From contig JAJEKV010000004.1 of NCBI GenBank assembly GCA_021234155.1, forward strand, positions 7,444,109-7,508,108: a stretch of 64,000 nucleotides of DNA. Reading direction: 5' to 3'. Positions 34,801 through 44,329 of the stretch are shown one piece after another. Numbering within the stretch: position 1 is the first letter of the stretch; the number at the start of each line of letters is the position of its first letter. This stretch comes from Isoetes taiwanensis (taxonomy: Eukaryota; Streptophyta; Lycopodiopsida; Isoetales; Isoetaceae). The notes below the pieces were generated by a model. It was not told the DNA's origin. It saw only the letters and a list, made by a program, of their open reading frames with translations, and did not search any database. A program made the translations under genes and the position numbers.

Positions 34801-37800
34801 GCATATGCATGTATCAGGCCAATGTACACTGTCCATTGGCTGAACTAGTGTCTCAGCTAATGTCTCAATGTCTCGGCTAATGTCTCATGGGGCACAAGGC
34901 ATCTCCCAAGGCTGGATCCCCAGGATCCCGACCTATCAACAAGGACATCGACCTACTCCTTAGGTCCCTGATCTGTGTACACAAATCACATGTCCAGGGT
35001 GCTTGTTGCTTTTATCATATTTACCTCAAAGCCATAATAGCCCATGGTGTAAGAAACAGTCGTCATCACTTGGGACGCCTAGCATTGGATCCCAGCAGCT
35101 CTAACCGTCCCTTTCTTATGGTCATCCAAAACCTCAGCTTCCGAAGAGGGATACTCCATACTGAGAAGCATGGTTTTGACCCCTTCAGAGGTCTTTCTTT
35201 TGTTTAAATCTCAATTCCATTATTAACACTTCTGCTTGCAGAACCCAATCCGGATCAATGCCAGGCACTCCTTTTTGAAACAATCCTGCCATGACCACAA
35301 CACAGTCCCCAACACAGCGACCCCATCTATCAACGCCCAATGTGACCATTGACCTACATCTATCACAGGCTTCTCTGCCACAGCATCTTATCAATAGCAC
35401 AGTAATTTATACTGCTGCTTGATGATTAGACTAGGTACACATGGGTGTTCGTTCCGCTTAAAAACAGCCACATTTCAACAATTGATGAAGTCATCGAGAA
35501 ACAAGTGGATCACAAAATACGAGAGCTGACAATGGCATTCAATATGCCAATCAGGACTTTAATGCCTACTTTATTCAGCATGCATAGCAGAACGAGAAAA
35601 TCGTACTCTTAAAAATTTGACTTGCACCATGTTATCTTACAAGTACCACATGAATTTTGTGAAAAGCTGTCCAAACAGCAGCCTATATCCCAGGTCCCTG
35701 GCCAAAACATTAATCAAATTTGAAGCCTATGTCTACAAACCAAGTGCGCAGCATTTCCAAATTCGAGCAGAGAAACCTAAGACAAAAGGAAAATTTGCAG
35801 ATAGAGCCATCTGATCTCCATCAAATTGGCTACACTACCAATCAGGAAACTTCGTAATGTCAAGATCAAATCAAACAGGTCATTCATTGTAAGCGTGCAA
35901 TTTGTAGAGCTTGCCGAGTATCAGCAACAAGCAACCACACAATTTCCTTCTATCAACTTGCAACCTACTCTGCTTTCTCATTACTATCAGCATTGTCCTG
36001 CTTCTAATGCTATTTCATAACCTTCTCAAATTGATGAGAATATAGGTGAAGACGACCAAGTGTATAGAAATTACATCCTAGAAGATGATCAGGTTAGATT
36101 GCCATCCACTTCTTCCATTGCTCCAAATAATTGTGATCTCTGGCCAGACATCTACTCAGCTCACACTCCTACGCTTCATACTCAACTTGCCATTGCATTG
36201 AGGCAAAAAAGCTATAGTTGATTATACATGCAACTTTGTCTTGATGACTCTGAGCCGCAAGACCCACAGACCTACCAGCAAAACTCCAGCCTGGATAGCT
36301 GTCAGCAAGAAGACATGCCATGCTTATGGCATGCTTATGAACACTTATTCCTTAGCCAGTTGCTCAAGATGTTATTGGAAATTAGTGAGTCTACAGGGCA
36401 AAATTTCATGATTATGGTACTATAACCAAACACAAAGCTCGGCAGATAGCTACACTCTTGCAGCTAGTAAAGGGTGGTCAGTTTGGCACTTATTATCAAA
36501 CGGAGTTTTCGTACTGAAGATCTACAAGGAGTCTACATGGAACAGCCACAAGGTTTATCAAACCAGGCCATGAATGGTCTGTGTGCAAGCTCGAAAAAAC
36601 TGTATATGGATAAAACTGTTTCGAAGAAGTTTATATGGATTAAAACAAGGACCTTTGTGCTGGCGTGCTAAATCACTGATTACTTGCTAGCTCAAGGAAC
36701 TTTTATATCCCGAGCGGTTATATTTTAAAAATGCAAGCACTAAAGTAAGTATCATCACTCTCTATACCAAACATCTGAATATCCAAGCCTGTGTTGTCGC
36801 ATCTCACATTTCAATACCGTTCTACCATAAAGTGTGCCATCAGCTCCAGTCATTCTAGTTAGAGAAAGGTTGCTTTCATAACACCCCTCCTGAAAGTGAA
36901 CTCTATTTATAAGAACAAAGAAACTAAACTGACAATCAAACTTTACTTCAGAATGTTCCGCCTTGAATTTTAGACATTGAATGCCCAAATGAAGGTCAAT
37001 TTTTAGCCCTGAAGCCTGTAAGTGATTTGGTCATGCCAGCAGCACATGTCTGTCGTGTCACCATCACCTTTTGTGGCTTACTGTATTTTCTTCTGTTCTC
37101 CATAATTCCAGAACTCTGTTCTTTTCCTTTTTCTTTGTTCCTAAAAGTTTTTTTGAAATTTGAGCACGTCTTTTAGTGATAGATTATGTTAGTGCTTGAA
37201 GGCTATCGCCTTCCTTGCGGACAGGCAATTTTATGTTTCTGGGCTCATAGATCCTATGGGTCTCCTGCATTAATTTGCTCAATAATACTTAGCAAAAACA
37301 TAGCAATGCCCATCATCACTACTATTATTGAACATGAATATAGAGAAGTCATATTGTCAAAGGCTATTGAGATAGCATTTCATCAAACCATCAGGCATAT
37401 GCCGCACAACATCGCTAAAGACTACCAGATCTCTTTCTGCAAAGATTTGCATGCTGAACTTGGCCTCAGAACTTCAATGAAGCACCTCATGCAGCATATA
37501 GGGGGCCAAGGACAAAATGGTTTCTTCATTTCTTTCCATTGAATAATTTCATCAAAGTTCCTGCAAACGGAACACTGCACTACTCTAATATATTTAGCTC
37601 GAACGGCTAAATAGAATGACCTACTGTGCCATAGCACATTGCAAAGTAAATTAGTTAATTTATATAGCTATGTTCCTTATAAGGCCGCTCCATCATGAAC
37701 GTGTATCTAGGTCAGTTCCCTGACCTTGTGCAACTGTCCGAATGCTTCTATTAGCTGGACCTAATCAATTGAATACATGCAGATCTAATTTCTGAGACAA

Positions 37801-40019
37801 ATCATAAGTGAAAATATTGCCACTATGCTTTTCCATTTAACATATTTATAAGCCTACGCAAGCATAATGATTAGAGGTTCATTTCTTGAAGAAAGAGAAA
37901 CTTACAGATTTCACTGCCTGGTATAATGGCGTAACTACTTTTATTAAAAATCCATTCTCGCCATGGCTTTCTGGTACTACTGGTTGTGCAGAGTTGGAAT
38001 CAATGTAGTCATCAATTATTCGATTCAGTTCATTGGCCATCTTGTAAACCATGACGAGACATTCAAATCAGCCAAACACATTATAAAAATAGTCTCAGAG
38101 AAAGAGTAAAAGCTAACATATATTCCCAACAATTACAAAATAATATGACTTACATTGTGAAATATAAATGCAAGGCACTCAGGCATAAAGCGTAAATTAG
38201 CAGCCTCGCCCCAGATGAGGAGATAAAGAGAAATGTACAATAATTCCAATCGTTCGTCGACATTTTCGTGTCTTCCATCTCGGGATCTGTACATCAACCG
38301 ATAAAGTGAAATCAGTTCTCTTTCCAATGCAACATTCCTGAATCATGCTTGCAGACATTCTAAGGTTTGCCTTGCTGAGTTGCAGCAATTGATTTAGGCA
38401 ATACCACAAGAAAAGTACTCCCACTTTTGCATTTAGAGATTCATGACCTAGAGCCAAATACATTGTTTAGATGCACGGGCTGATTCTTTTAGATACTTTG
38501 ATGTGAAAAGAAATATAGTGTGAAGTATCAACATCTGTGGGGCACTATTAACCCGCATGGTTCCCTCATTAAAGTGACCTGTCTGCCTATTCAGTCCATG
38601 TGGCTAAAAGTTCAATAGAAGAATGTCTCCCAGCGCATCTTCAAAATTAAATTTTAATGCTCGGCATCTTTCTTAAACTATGCACAAAATGGTATACCTG
38701 AAAAGTTTTAGGTTGCGCTCCTTGCCTAGAAACTTACACCAAGTACTATAATTTTGAAGAAGCTTCTTTCGAAGTGTCTTCAGTACTGTATGATCCAACT
38801 GTCCCATAAAAAATTGAAGAATACATTAAAATAACTTCTTCAATTATTACACATCTCTACAGCCGTTGAGCCCTCAAAAGTGAAAAATGATGAAAGAAGG
38901 TGCTCAACAAAGAGAGTTAAGAACTAGAAACTACAATCAGAATTATATCTAGAATTGGAATTACAAACAGGCTCTTGCTAGCTCATAATATGTATCAAAA
39001 TGCTATGTGGACCATCATGGTTGGCATGATCTTAGATTCCTCCAATGCTCCAGTTTGTAGCATAATCCTTTCAGATAATCCATTTGAGGTGATATGACAT
39101 TATTCTAGGGCACCACTCCATGACATTGACTCCTTCATAATGATGCAAACTGCTAATATGTAAATTGTAGCTCATTGTGGCAAGCACTAAGCCACATTGC
39201 CAATTCAGCATGTTCTATGCTCTGCACTTGCAAAGCGGAAGCTCTAAAGTATCTCTTTACCTCCTGAAGCAAATGTCTTACGGATTGGACGACCTGTAAC
39301 CTCTTATATCTGTACCAATAGGTGCATTGTTCTCTCTGGAAACGGTTTTAACGCATCTCTTTACCTCCTGAAGCAAATGTCTTACATGGATTGGGCGTCC
39401 TGTAGCCTCCCATATCTGACGGCCAATAGGTACATTGTCTTGTGATACACACAAGTATTTGATTACAAGTTTAATAATTTCACTTAGAAGGGTTGAGAAT
39501 GAGCAGTTAATTCATTAATTCCAGTGAGTTAAGTTTCCAAAACAAACCTTGTCAATTGGATCCGGTGGAGGAACCTGTCTCATTTGAGAATTTGCAAGAA
39601 GAAGAACTAAATGCTCCCTTTGATTTTTAACATTGTCTTCCTGAAGATGCAAAATAAGGACGTGAAATTCTAAATAATGGAAAATATAGTTAGCAGTCTT
39701 ATGGCTAACCTGAAAGCCGAAAAAACCTCCCAACCAATCCAAGAGGTCCATGCCTTGTCTCCAGCGAATACGCGGGGGCTTCCTGAGCTCGCCAACACTT
39801 TGCAAGGCGGCCACAGCTGCCCGCACCTATCGTAGACATGTTTCCAGCTGAGTAACATGAGAAATAAGGATTCCATTTTACATAGTTGAGAAGTACCTCG
39901 GGAAAATGTAGAGCAGCATGATCTGCCAAGACATCATGCACGGGAATGATGTTATAAACTGACTCTCTCTCGTTGGCCTCTAAGTCTCTTCGAGATCTCT
40001 CCATTGCATTAGTCCGCAG
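15271..40019 (-). CDS. Callose synthase (1,3-beta-glucan synthase) of the GSL8/GSL10 type, 29 exons placed, N-terminus not found
   Basis: Membrane glycosyltransferase that makes callose from UDP-glucose at the plasma membrane, cell plate and plasmodesmata. Exons from 5' to 3': 40019-39897, 39826-39710, 39640-39548, 38798-38698, 38286-38154, 38040-37906, 32373-32297, 29382-29310, 29191-29087, 24985-24865, 24787-24664, 23400-23202, 23134-23082, 22838-22778, 20791-20713, 20603-20560, 20396-20310, 19847-19753, 19675-19591, 19500-19412, 19332-19251, 19187-18861, 18783-18481, 18407-18275, 18200-18047, 17970-17472, 17234-16869, 16790-16293, 16224-15271. Phases agree at every junction and the lengths sum to 5,310 bases, so the frame is unbroken. 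The C-terminus (SRGLQISMILAS) resembles Arabidopsis GSL8/GSL10 rather than other CALS. Family members have about 1,900 residues; roughly 180 N-terminal residues are missing. The ATG at 40004 could start a shortened protein, or upstream exons lie beyond the transposon nest. Confidence 0.93.
19251..32373 (-). CDS. Callose synthase exons 7-21 (first membrane cluster and start of central loop)
   Basis: Exon 7 (APHSAWRNYDDMNEYFW) and exon 8 (KRCFTHLQWPIRKGSNYL) precede the first transmembrane set. Hydrophobic segments follow in exons 9-17: SFDRLWVMYILALQ, ILSIFITWAALRIL, LKLIVAVVWVIVF, AGLVFVAPEVISIALILV, ILFWILVLAAKFSFSY and LWYSVFSSIIGAMVGLF. Exon 13 carries the conserved VYVGRG motif and exon 15 the KPLIRPTK motif. 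Several exons are very short (44, 53 and 61 bp). Exon 8 works only with the acceptor before 29382. Introns 6, 7 and 9 are 5.5, 2.9 and 4.1 kb and hold the transposon material. Confidence 0.9.
19848..20309. other. Callose synthase intron 17
   Basis: 462-bp intron; no additional coding or repeat signal was recognised in it. Confidence 0.6.
20792..22777. repeat. Callose synthase intron 14 with a ~116-bp direct repeat
   Basis: Within this 2-kb intron a ~116-bp sequence occurs at 20992-21107 and again at 21174-21289 with few differences (core TTGCATAGATTGCACCAGCT). The copies are in direct orientation with about 66 bp between them. One member of the dispersed CTTT-tailed repeat lies at about 21596-21646. 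The remaining intron holds nothing recognisable. Confidence 0.75.
21596..21646 (+). repeat. CTTT-tailed dispersed repeat, copy 1
   Basis: Short element end with GCCTCATAGACC, ACGATAATATCAT and then CTTTCTTTC. It shares its order of words with copies near 23471, 26876, 31808 and 37224. Probably the 3' end of a SINE or truncated LINE family. Confidence 0.5.
23471..23556 (-). repeat. CTTT-tailed dispersed repeat, copy 2 (minus)
   Basis: On the - strand: GGTCTCATAGACCTTAAGGG, GTCTCCGGTGGATGTCAATA, then a CTTT-type tail. Located in intron 11 of callose synthase. Confidence 0.55.
25084..25266 (-). repeat. 3' LTR of the non-autonomous element
   Basis: 183-bp LTR preceded on the - strand by the polypurine tract AGGGAGGA. 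It contains ACATGTGACATGTCACTACT shared with the 5' LTR. Confidence 0.9.
25674..26710 (-). pseudogene. Captured coding sequence with repeated cysteine modules, function unknown
   Basis: The largest frame (26570-25674, 298 codons) has two copies of a ~55-residue module: C-x-HD, then NL(D/T)(D/E)CLGY, a DV dipeptide, LK(V/I)SY(R/S)C and NQVL. Copy 1 starts at NCSHDGKLRDYSNLDDCLGY and copy 2 at CPHDERMENHYNLTECLGY. Between them lies GDVWDEVAGVADPEQ, which resembles VWHEVPGFNN in the upstream captured segment. KEELVLEFPCMELDA resembles KEEQISEFPWVDVHA at about 26670. The whole interior therefore looks like diverged tandem copies of one captured gene region. I do not recognise the module. Confidence 0.5.
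26876..26943 (+). repeat. CTTT-tailed dispersed repeat, copy 3 (inside the LTR element)
   Basis: GGTCTCATAGACCCAAGCAG, TCTCGTAGACGTTAATATAAT, then a run of four CTTT units. It abuts the P-loop fragment and probably inserted into, or was carried with, the captured sequence. Confidence 0.55.
26940..27500 (-). pseudogene. Captured NLR (NB-ARC) fragment with P-loop
   Basis: The frame 27511-27011 continues from gag into a non-viral acidic sequence (VWHEVPGFNN, ATETVQEFVEQNV). It shifts frame near 27040 and then reads IFQDPLVAGVGKSGLIRNIW, a nucleotide-binding P-loop of the GxGKS type with the context of plant NB-ARC proteins. Coding sequence then breaks off into a CTTT-tailed repeat. No kinase-2, GLPL or LRR parts follow. 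The NLR origin is inferred from the P-loop context alone; another P-loop NTPase is possible. Confidence 0.6.
27490..27744 (-). pseudogene. Copia-type gag N-terminal fragment
   Basis: Contains NYEEWRFHMTWSLISQGLWH, the typical start of the Copia gag (UBN2-like) fold, then after a frame change ELWDYLRSEFGQDNQYKKK. The order and spacing match full-length Copia gag, but the sequence stops being gag after the KKK stretch and turns into unrelated sequence. Only the first ~90 gag residues are retained. Confidence 0.75.
28482..28655 (-). repeat. 5' LTR of the non-autonomous element, followed by tRNA-Met primer site
   Basis: 174-bp LTR starting TGTTACC and ending ATTCA. The adjacent primer-binding site TGGTATCAGAGC occupies 28481-28470. 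It differs from the 3' LTR by several substitutions and by a small deletion of about 9 bp, so the insertion is older than the Copia element at 56 kb. Confidence 0.9.
30200..30900 (-). pseudogene. Decayed host-type gene fragment, unidentified
   Basis: On the - strand, coding-like text runs through several frames: QIGEFRIEDIRPYGSHALL near 30860, then KGSKFAESLHQAALCTFAYK and RRTFKVLHKQLKCALTCDKN (30695-30447). A frame change near 30450 (QQAFEYSAGGQVLEETKEK) is followed by SSFFSVSLIQRDIEKGEAKD and EIDMVTPIISDLFNEAI down to about 30225. The consistent amino-acid quality across frame breaks suggests a once-functional exon or processed copy. It lies inside callose synthase intron 7 in the same orientation but is not part of that protein. 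Family not recognised. Confidence 0.4.
31808..31893 (+). repeat. CTTT-tailed dispersed repeat, copy 4, with long CTTT tract
   Basis: TAGACCCTATGGGTCTTCCG (a small hairpin, AGACCC/GGGTCT), GAACATTAATAAC, then about nine CTTT units at 31857-31893. Confidence 0.65.
33400..36690 (+). pseudogene. Decayed Copia polyprotein remnants
   Basis: In order on +: a zinc-knuckle remnant CWFCGVKTHYRSPYH near 33405-33445; the aspartic protease motif MDSGAPRHLIGSADKL near 33606-33653; acidic linker text (GEDDQVYRNYILEDDQVRLP) near 36040-36100; and a reverse-transcriptase remnant VYMEQPQGL with KKLYMDKTVSKKF near 36530-36640. The order gag-protease-linker-RT matches Copia, with integrase lost and replaced by unrelated repeats at 33.7-35 kb. 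Many stops and frame changes; inactive. Confidence 0.55.
34560..34860. repeat. Two diverged ~95-bp tandem units
   Basis: The words GGTCACTTGATCTGTCTACC, ACAGAG, GTATCAGGCCA and ACACTGTCCATT/ACATTGTCCATT recur in the same order at about 34690-34755 and 34770-34840. Confidence 0.55.
37224..37290 (+). repeat. CTTT-family dispersed repeat, copy 5, without tail
   Basis: GCTCATAGATCCTATGGGTC, TCCTGCATTAATTTG, ending in CAATAATAC instead of a CTTT run; a truncated or tail-less member of the family. Confidence 0.45.
37906..40019 (-). CDS. Callose synthase exons 1-6 (N-terminal cytosolic part)
   Basis: These exons encode the cytosolic region before the first membrane cluster. Landmarks in order: ESVYNIIPVHDV, VRAAVAALQSVGEL, WLGGFFGFQ, NQREHLVLLLANSQMR, LDHTVLKTLRKKLLQNY, LYISLYLLIWGEAANLRFMP and PLYQAVKS. 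Each has a direct counterpart in Arabidopsis GSL10. The first exon placed has a possible acceptor AG just before 40019. The frame stays open leftwards to about 40140 without an ATG other than the one at 40004, so its 5' edge is uncertain. Exon 4 uses the acceptor before 38798, which alone keeps the frame. Confidence 0.88.
39249..39438 (-). repeat. Tandem ~85-bp duplication with coding-like content in callose synthase intron 3
   Basis: Copies lie at 39249-39330 and 39353-39438. On the - strand the right copy reads NVPIGRQIWEATGRP then HVRHLLQEVKR; the left copy is the same with a frame-breaking 2-bp gap. The open text continues upstream to about 39480 (IIKLVIKYLCVSQD). It does not belong to callose synthase, whose neighbouring exons join without it. 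Origin unknown. Confidence 0.5.
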
Positions 40020-42371
40020 CTGGAGTGTAAAACGTCTCAGTGGGTGATCATAGCCATGGCCGAAGCAAGGAAGGCGGGAGAATGGGTAAGCAGTGGGTAT
40101 GCAATGACCATAAATAAGAGGATGCGCATACGTTGCTCCGGATTAAAGCAAAGCATCGATACTTTTATGTGAGCAGTGAGCACGTTGTTGCCGGTAAAAG
40201 TTTCAGTATTTACGTACTATCGCCGGTCAAACACTAGATAAAGTGAATATTCCCTACAATGCAATAAGTGGCTATAAGTTCATAAGTGTCTTGACTTTGA
40301 TTGATACAAGAAAAAAAGCTAGAAGATCACAAAACACCAGATTTAATATTACTGCGGTGGAATCTCTAGTAGAGACGATCTATGATCTGGTTCAGTCTAT
40401 AGTTTCTTAGATTACAAGTATGCTCATTATTCTCGTCTTACATTTATGGATCGAGTAGCCAAATGTTTAAATATGACCAATGGAGAAAACACAACACACG
40501 AATTAATGTGAGGTTGAATCTATGGTATATGTACAATCTCATTCAACCTACCATTTTTTAGGTTACATTAGTGTTGATTAATTTCGTCTTACATGTGTGA
40601 ATCAAGTAGTTGAACATGCTTGTTCATGGATAACATAATGAAGTTTGCTTCCTAAGCACCCTAACCCTACCACAGTCAGGACAAAAAGTAGTTGAACGGC
40701 TTTGTTTTTTAATTGGACTAGTATCAATTGCTCGATTCTTCTCAGGCTTTAGTAACAAAGTTTTACACTAGGGTTGATAATGCTGGGATGGGGTACGGAT
40801 CTAGTTTCCATGTTGTTGTAGGTAAGATTGTTCTTATGAGATGTCAAGCTATTACAGCACCCAAAGAACTTCGAATTTGTAGTGGGCAGATAGGGCTTCC
40901 ATAAATGGATGTATCTCCCCACTGGATTCATATATTAGATCAGATTGAAATCGATCTGATAGCGGAGGTAAGGAATGATGTGGGGAATATATTAAGCTAG
41001 AGGGAGTGGCAGGCACATCCAGGGCCAAACTGTAGGTTGCACTGTAGTTATTACATCAGTCTGCACCATTCTCATTGGGCAGATAGGGGAGTTCGTCCAT
41101 ATTACGTGGTGGGACTGGGATTTTTCTACTTATTTGGACTTGGAAATGCAATAGAAGTATACGTGTCGGTGCCAGGACTGCACTCAGCCCAGAAATATTA
41201 GAGTTATATCTTGTGAGAACAGAAAATAAACAGCCTTATATAAAGAATGATAGCTATTATTTCTTTCAAAAATAAGCTGCATGTGTAATGAAATGCTTGC
41301 TATATGTAAATTTTTCAACCTGCAAATTTGGAATTGCCACTTTGAAATCTTTTCTTCTTCAGTACTATCTTTGATCTAAGATACATGTTCGTCTTTTTTG
41401 GGCTTTTCTATATGTACAAGTCATATTGCTTGTTTTTGCAAATTTATACCCATATACACGTGTCTCATTTGGTTTCAAATTAAGTGTTCCCAATAAAAGT
41501 GATGGTGCACTTGCAAAAAGTATTCAACATATTGCTATTAAGGTAGAGATTGATCGTTATTGAATTTTGAATGGTGCGAGTGTCTTGCAACCCTCCCCAG
41601 GACTTGGGAAAAAAAATGACCACGTGCCACGAGTAACTGTTAATTTGCTTATTGGCACATTAATCAGTCTTTTATCTTCTTGAGTTCATTTGATGCAGTT
41701 TGCCTCTAGATACGTTTTGAGAATGGAATGCATATGGGCTACATACCTCAAGGTTAATGACAATGGCAGTTATGAACACGCCTACACAAGCTGTAAAAGT
41801 GCTTACATAATGTGTGTCCCTACAATGATCCGCTTCTTTACGATAATCATATTTAATTATTATAGATGGTTAAATGATTTGTCTTTGGCAATTACTAGTT
41901 AGCAACTAGTTTTAATAAATAGATAATGGTGTGGAGACAACAACCTCCATTGGAACAATTATGAATGAGCCCATTGCTGGATAATGCTCCAATGGAATAT
42001 AGTTTCAGACAAGGCCACATTGGAGAGCTAAATACTTTTGTCTTGAGGTATGTCAAATGTTAACATATACTCTAATTGTTCACCATTAACTCAGATTGTT
42101 TGTTTTCTTGATAGAAAACACTTACACAAGTTATGCAAGTTATAAGATCTTCTTGCAACCTCAACACTATCAAGTGCCTTTATTTGTGGCACTTCAAAAT
42201 ACTCTTAAATTATCATCATGATAATATAAAGCCAGCATTAAACATTAGGAAGCTATTACTCTCCATTATTAATATTAGAATGAATGCGGTTGTTTCTACT
42301 TATTATGATAACATTTGCAAATGATTTTTCAAACTTTTCTGCTGGAAAAAAAAAAAGTTTTAATGTGTGTG
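40020..42371. other. AT-rich interval upstream of the first callose synthase exon placed
   Basis: No N-terminal callose synthase exon, other gene or RNA gene was recognised. If the ATG at 40004 is used, the promoter would lie here. Otherwise this is part of a long intron. Confidence 0.4.
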
Positions 42372-43529
42372 TGTGTTTTCATGTGTGTCATTTTCACAAA
42401 ACGACAGCCATATAAATTCATAAAATGTTCACAACATGTACTCCATGTATTCATTATGAACAATATCCAACTTGATTCTTATTACACATGAATTGATATA
42501 CTAACAAACATCTTATAATAAAATCTGAATACACTTAGCAAAGCTTCTTTAGGATAGATCTCACCATGAATCCATGCATTTAGAAGTAAATTTTATAAAC
42601 TTCATTCAAGGGCAGAAGCATGGTACCTGCAGACCATCCAGGAGCTTAAGTTAGTATAAAGATAGTAACTAGACCTGGGAACTGCAGGTGTCAGAGCCAC
42701 TGCCCAGTTGTTATCCATGTCCAAATGAAAAATATAAAATCACAATCACATGCATGTGACTAGATCAGATCAAAGATAATAAAATTCTCTCTCACTCATC
42801 TGAAATATTTTTACATCTCATAAAGACACTAGATGATTAATTTGCAGTCTTGTAGGTAATCTACATAGGGGCTGCTCTTAATACTAGTCACACTTTTATG
42901 AGGAGCTCCATAAAACAGAGCAACAAATAAAGAAAGGAGAAACAAAAATAGAGGAAAAACAAAATGGCAAAGGCAAACAAGCAAAGGAAACCATCAAATA
43001 AATACCCACAAAACAAAACGTACCTTCAAAGAGCAGAAGAGATCAAAGACAAGGCGAAGAGAGAAGGACAAAATGAACCAATGAAGAGAAGCACAAATAA
43101 GAAGCACGACCCCTTCTAGCAAGCCATCGAACTAGAAACAGCAAGAGGAAGAAGAGCAGTGGCGCCAAGCAAAGGATGAACACGGCAAAGGAACATGCCG
43201 AGATAAATAGGCAAGGGTTGAAAAAGCCAAGAAAGGAAGAAAACGAAAAAAACAACAAGGGCATAAAAACAAAGAAAGCTTACGATGCCCAAACTAGGAA
43301 AAAGCCAAACCGAAATAAACACCCACGAACCCCACTAACCTAGATGAGGAGAAACAACGACTAAAAAAATTGAAGAAAGGAGGGAAGTTAAAAGCAATCA
43401 AGAAGACGTCCAAAGTACCAAAGAAAAGGACCAAGGGCAAAAAAAATCGGGACCAATGGAAACAAAGGAAAACACCAATACAAAGGACAAGGGCCAAACA
43501 AATAAAAATAAGAAAAAGGACCAAGGGCA
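42372..43529 (+). repeat. Left inverted arm (LTR-like outer part, primer-site match, lysine-rich ORF)
   Basis: Outer 315 bp (42372-42686) start TGTGTTTTCATG and end GGGAACTGCA, the TG...CA form of an LTR. Directly inside is GGTGTCAGAGCC (42687-42698), close to the tRNA-Met primer site of plant Copia elements. The inner part is purine-rich, repeats GGACCAAGGGCAAAAA, and encodes a very basic frame on + (KKRTKGKKNRDQ...). Confidence 0.8.
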
Positions 43530-44329
43530 AAAAGGTACCGTCTGAATTTGAATGAGACTTCAACTGATTTTGATGCAAATGCAGAACTTGCTGTGAATAC
43601 ACCTATATTTATGAGTACCAGGGGTCGTGGAAGGAGAAGAGGGTGTGGAGCAAGATTTTCTACCCCTCAATTCTCTCATAATCGTGGTTACACTCCTGGG
43701 ACAAACAGAGGCCATGGAAACTTTACTCGTCAAGGATTTTTTCAGAAGACTCATGCTTATATGGGCTCAGCAAATCAGAATGCTGCATCTAGTCAAAATG
43801 GGTCATCAAATGAATCATCTCCAATACTGGTCCCCTTGAAGCTGAAATACCAGTAATTGTTCAAAGTATGACCATTTAGTCTATTTCTATTTGTCAAGTT
43901 GCCTGCATAGCAGCATAGGAGGACTATCTGCATGCAAGGAATTTCAAGTTTTAGTCTTAGCAGTACCAAGTTCTAAGCAAATGTACGTTGTACTTCTGGT
44001 TGAAAGTTCTGAAATCCCAGACAATGCAGGTATATGGCAATCACTTGCTATATATCCTGAAGAGTTTGAATCTTATAGTCCATTGTGATGATCTGCTGTA
44101 CTTCTCAATGAAAAATTAAGCAAGTTTGACTTGACTATTTTCTGAGTATATATGTACATCTGAAACATCTTAAACTGAATTAATAAAGCTTCTTTAAAAC
44201 GATCGAATGGGTAAGTTCAATATGGTTTGATGTTGGAAAGTAAATACCTTTCCTTTAAATAAACAGAATTGTGAGGCCCTAAAGGATACGTATTTTTTAT
44301 ATTTCTGTTGAATACTGACCGCTTATATT
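43530..44329 (+). pseudogene. Coding-like 5' part of the RT unit with RG-rich stretch
   Basis: Just inside the left arm an open frame (43548-43856) starts MNETSTDFDANAELAV and contains an Arg/Gly-rich stretch (STRGRGRRRGCGARF, then HNRGYTPGTNRGHGNF) typical of RNA-binding tails. A second short frame (43891-44088) contains FQVLVLAVPSSKQMYVVLLV. Neither shows a GIY-YIG endonuclease. They may be N-terminal parts of the RT protein or a separate ORF; splicing between pieces cannot be excluded. Confidence 0.4.

Larger units (their letters stand above)
32374..37905. other. Callose synthase intron 6 (5.5 kb), transposon debris
   Basis: Largest intron placed. Contains a decayed Copia polyprotein on + (33400-36690), internal repeats at 34.1-34.9 kb, a CTTT-tailed repeat near 37224, and isolated coding-like text on - (EGMKLFRGAFPGLELASING near 32640-32720; GADGTLYGRTVLKCEMRQHR near 36780-36860) and on + (KDLHAELGLRTSMKHLMQHI near 37440-37500), none of which I can name. 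Confidence 0.55.

Noticed and set aside
37186-37542. 118-codon + strand ORF in callose synthase intron 6, considered as a gene
   Set aside because: Its left half overlaps the dispersed CTTT-family repeat. Only the right half is protein-like, and it is too short to support a gene.
40749-40931. 60-codon - strand ORF upstream of the callose synthase exons, considered as a missing N-terminal exon
   Set aside because: No similarity to any part of the GSL8/GSL10 N-terminus and no suitable splice sites.
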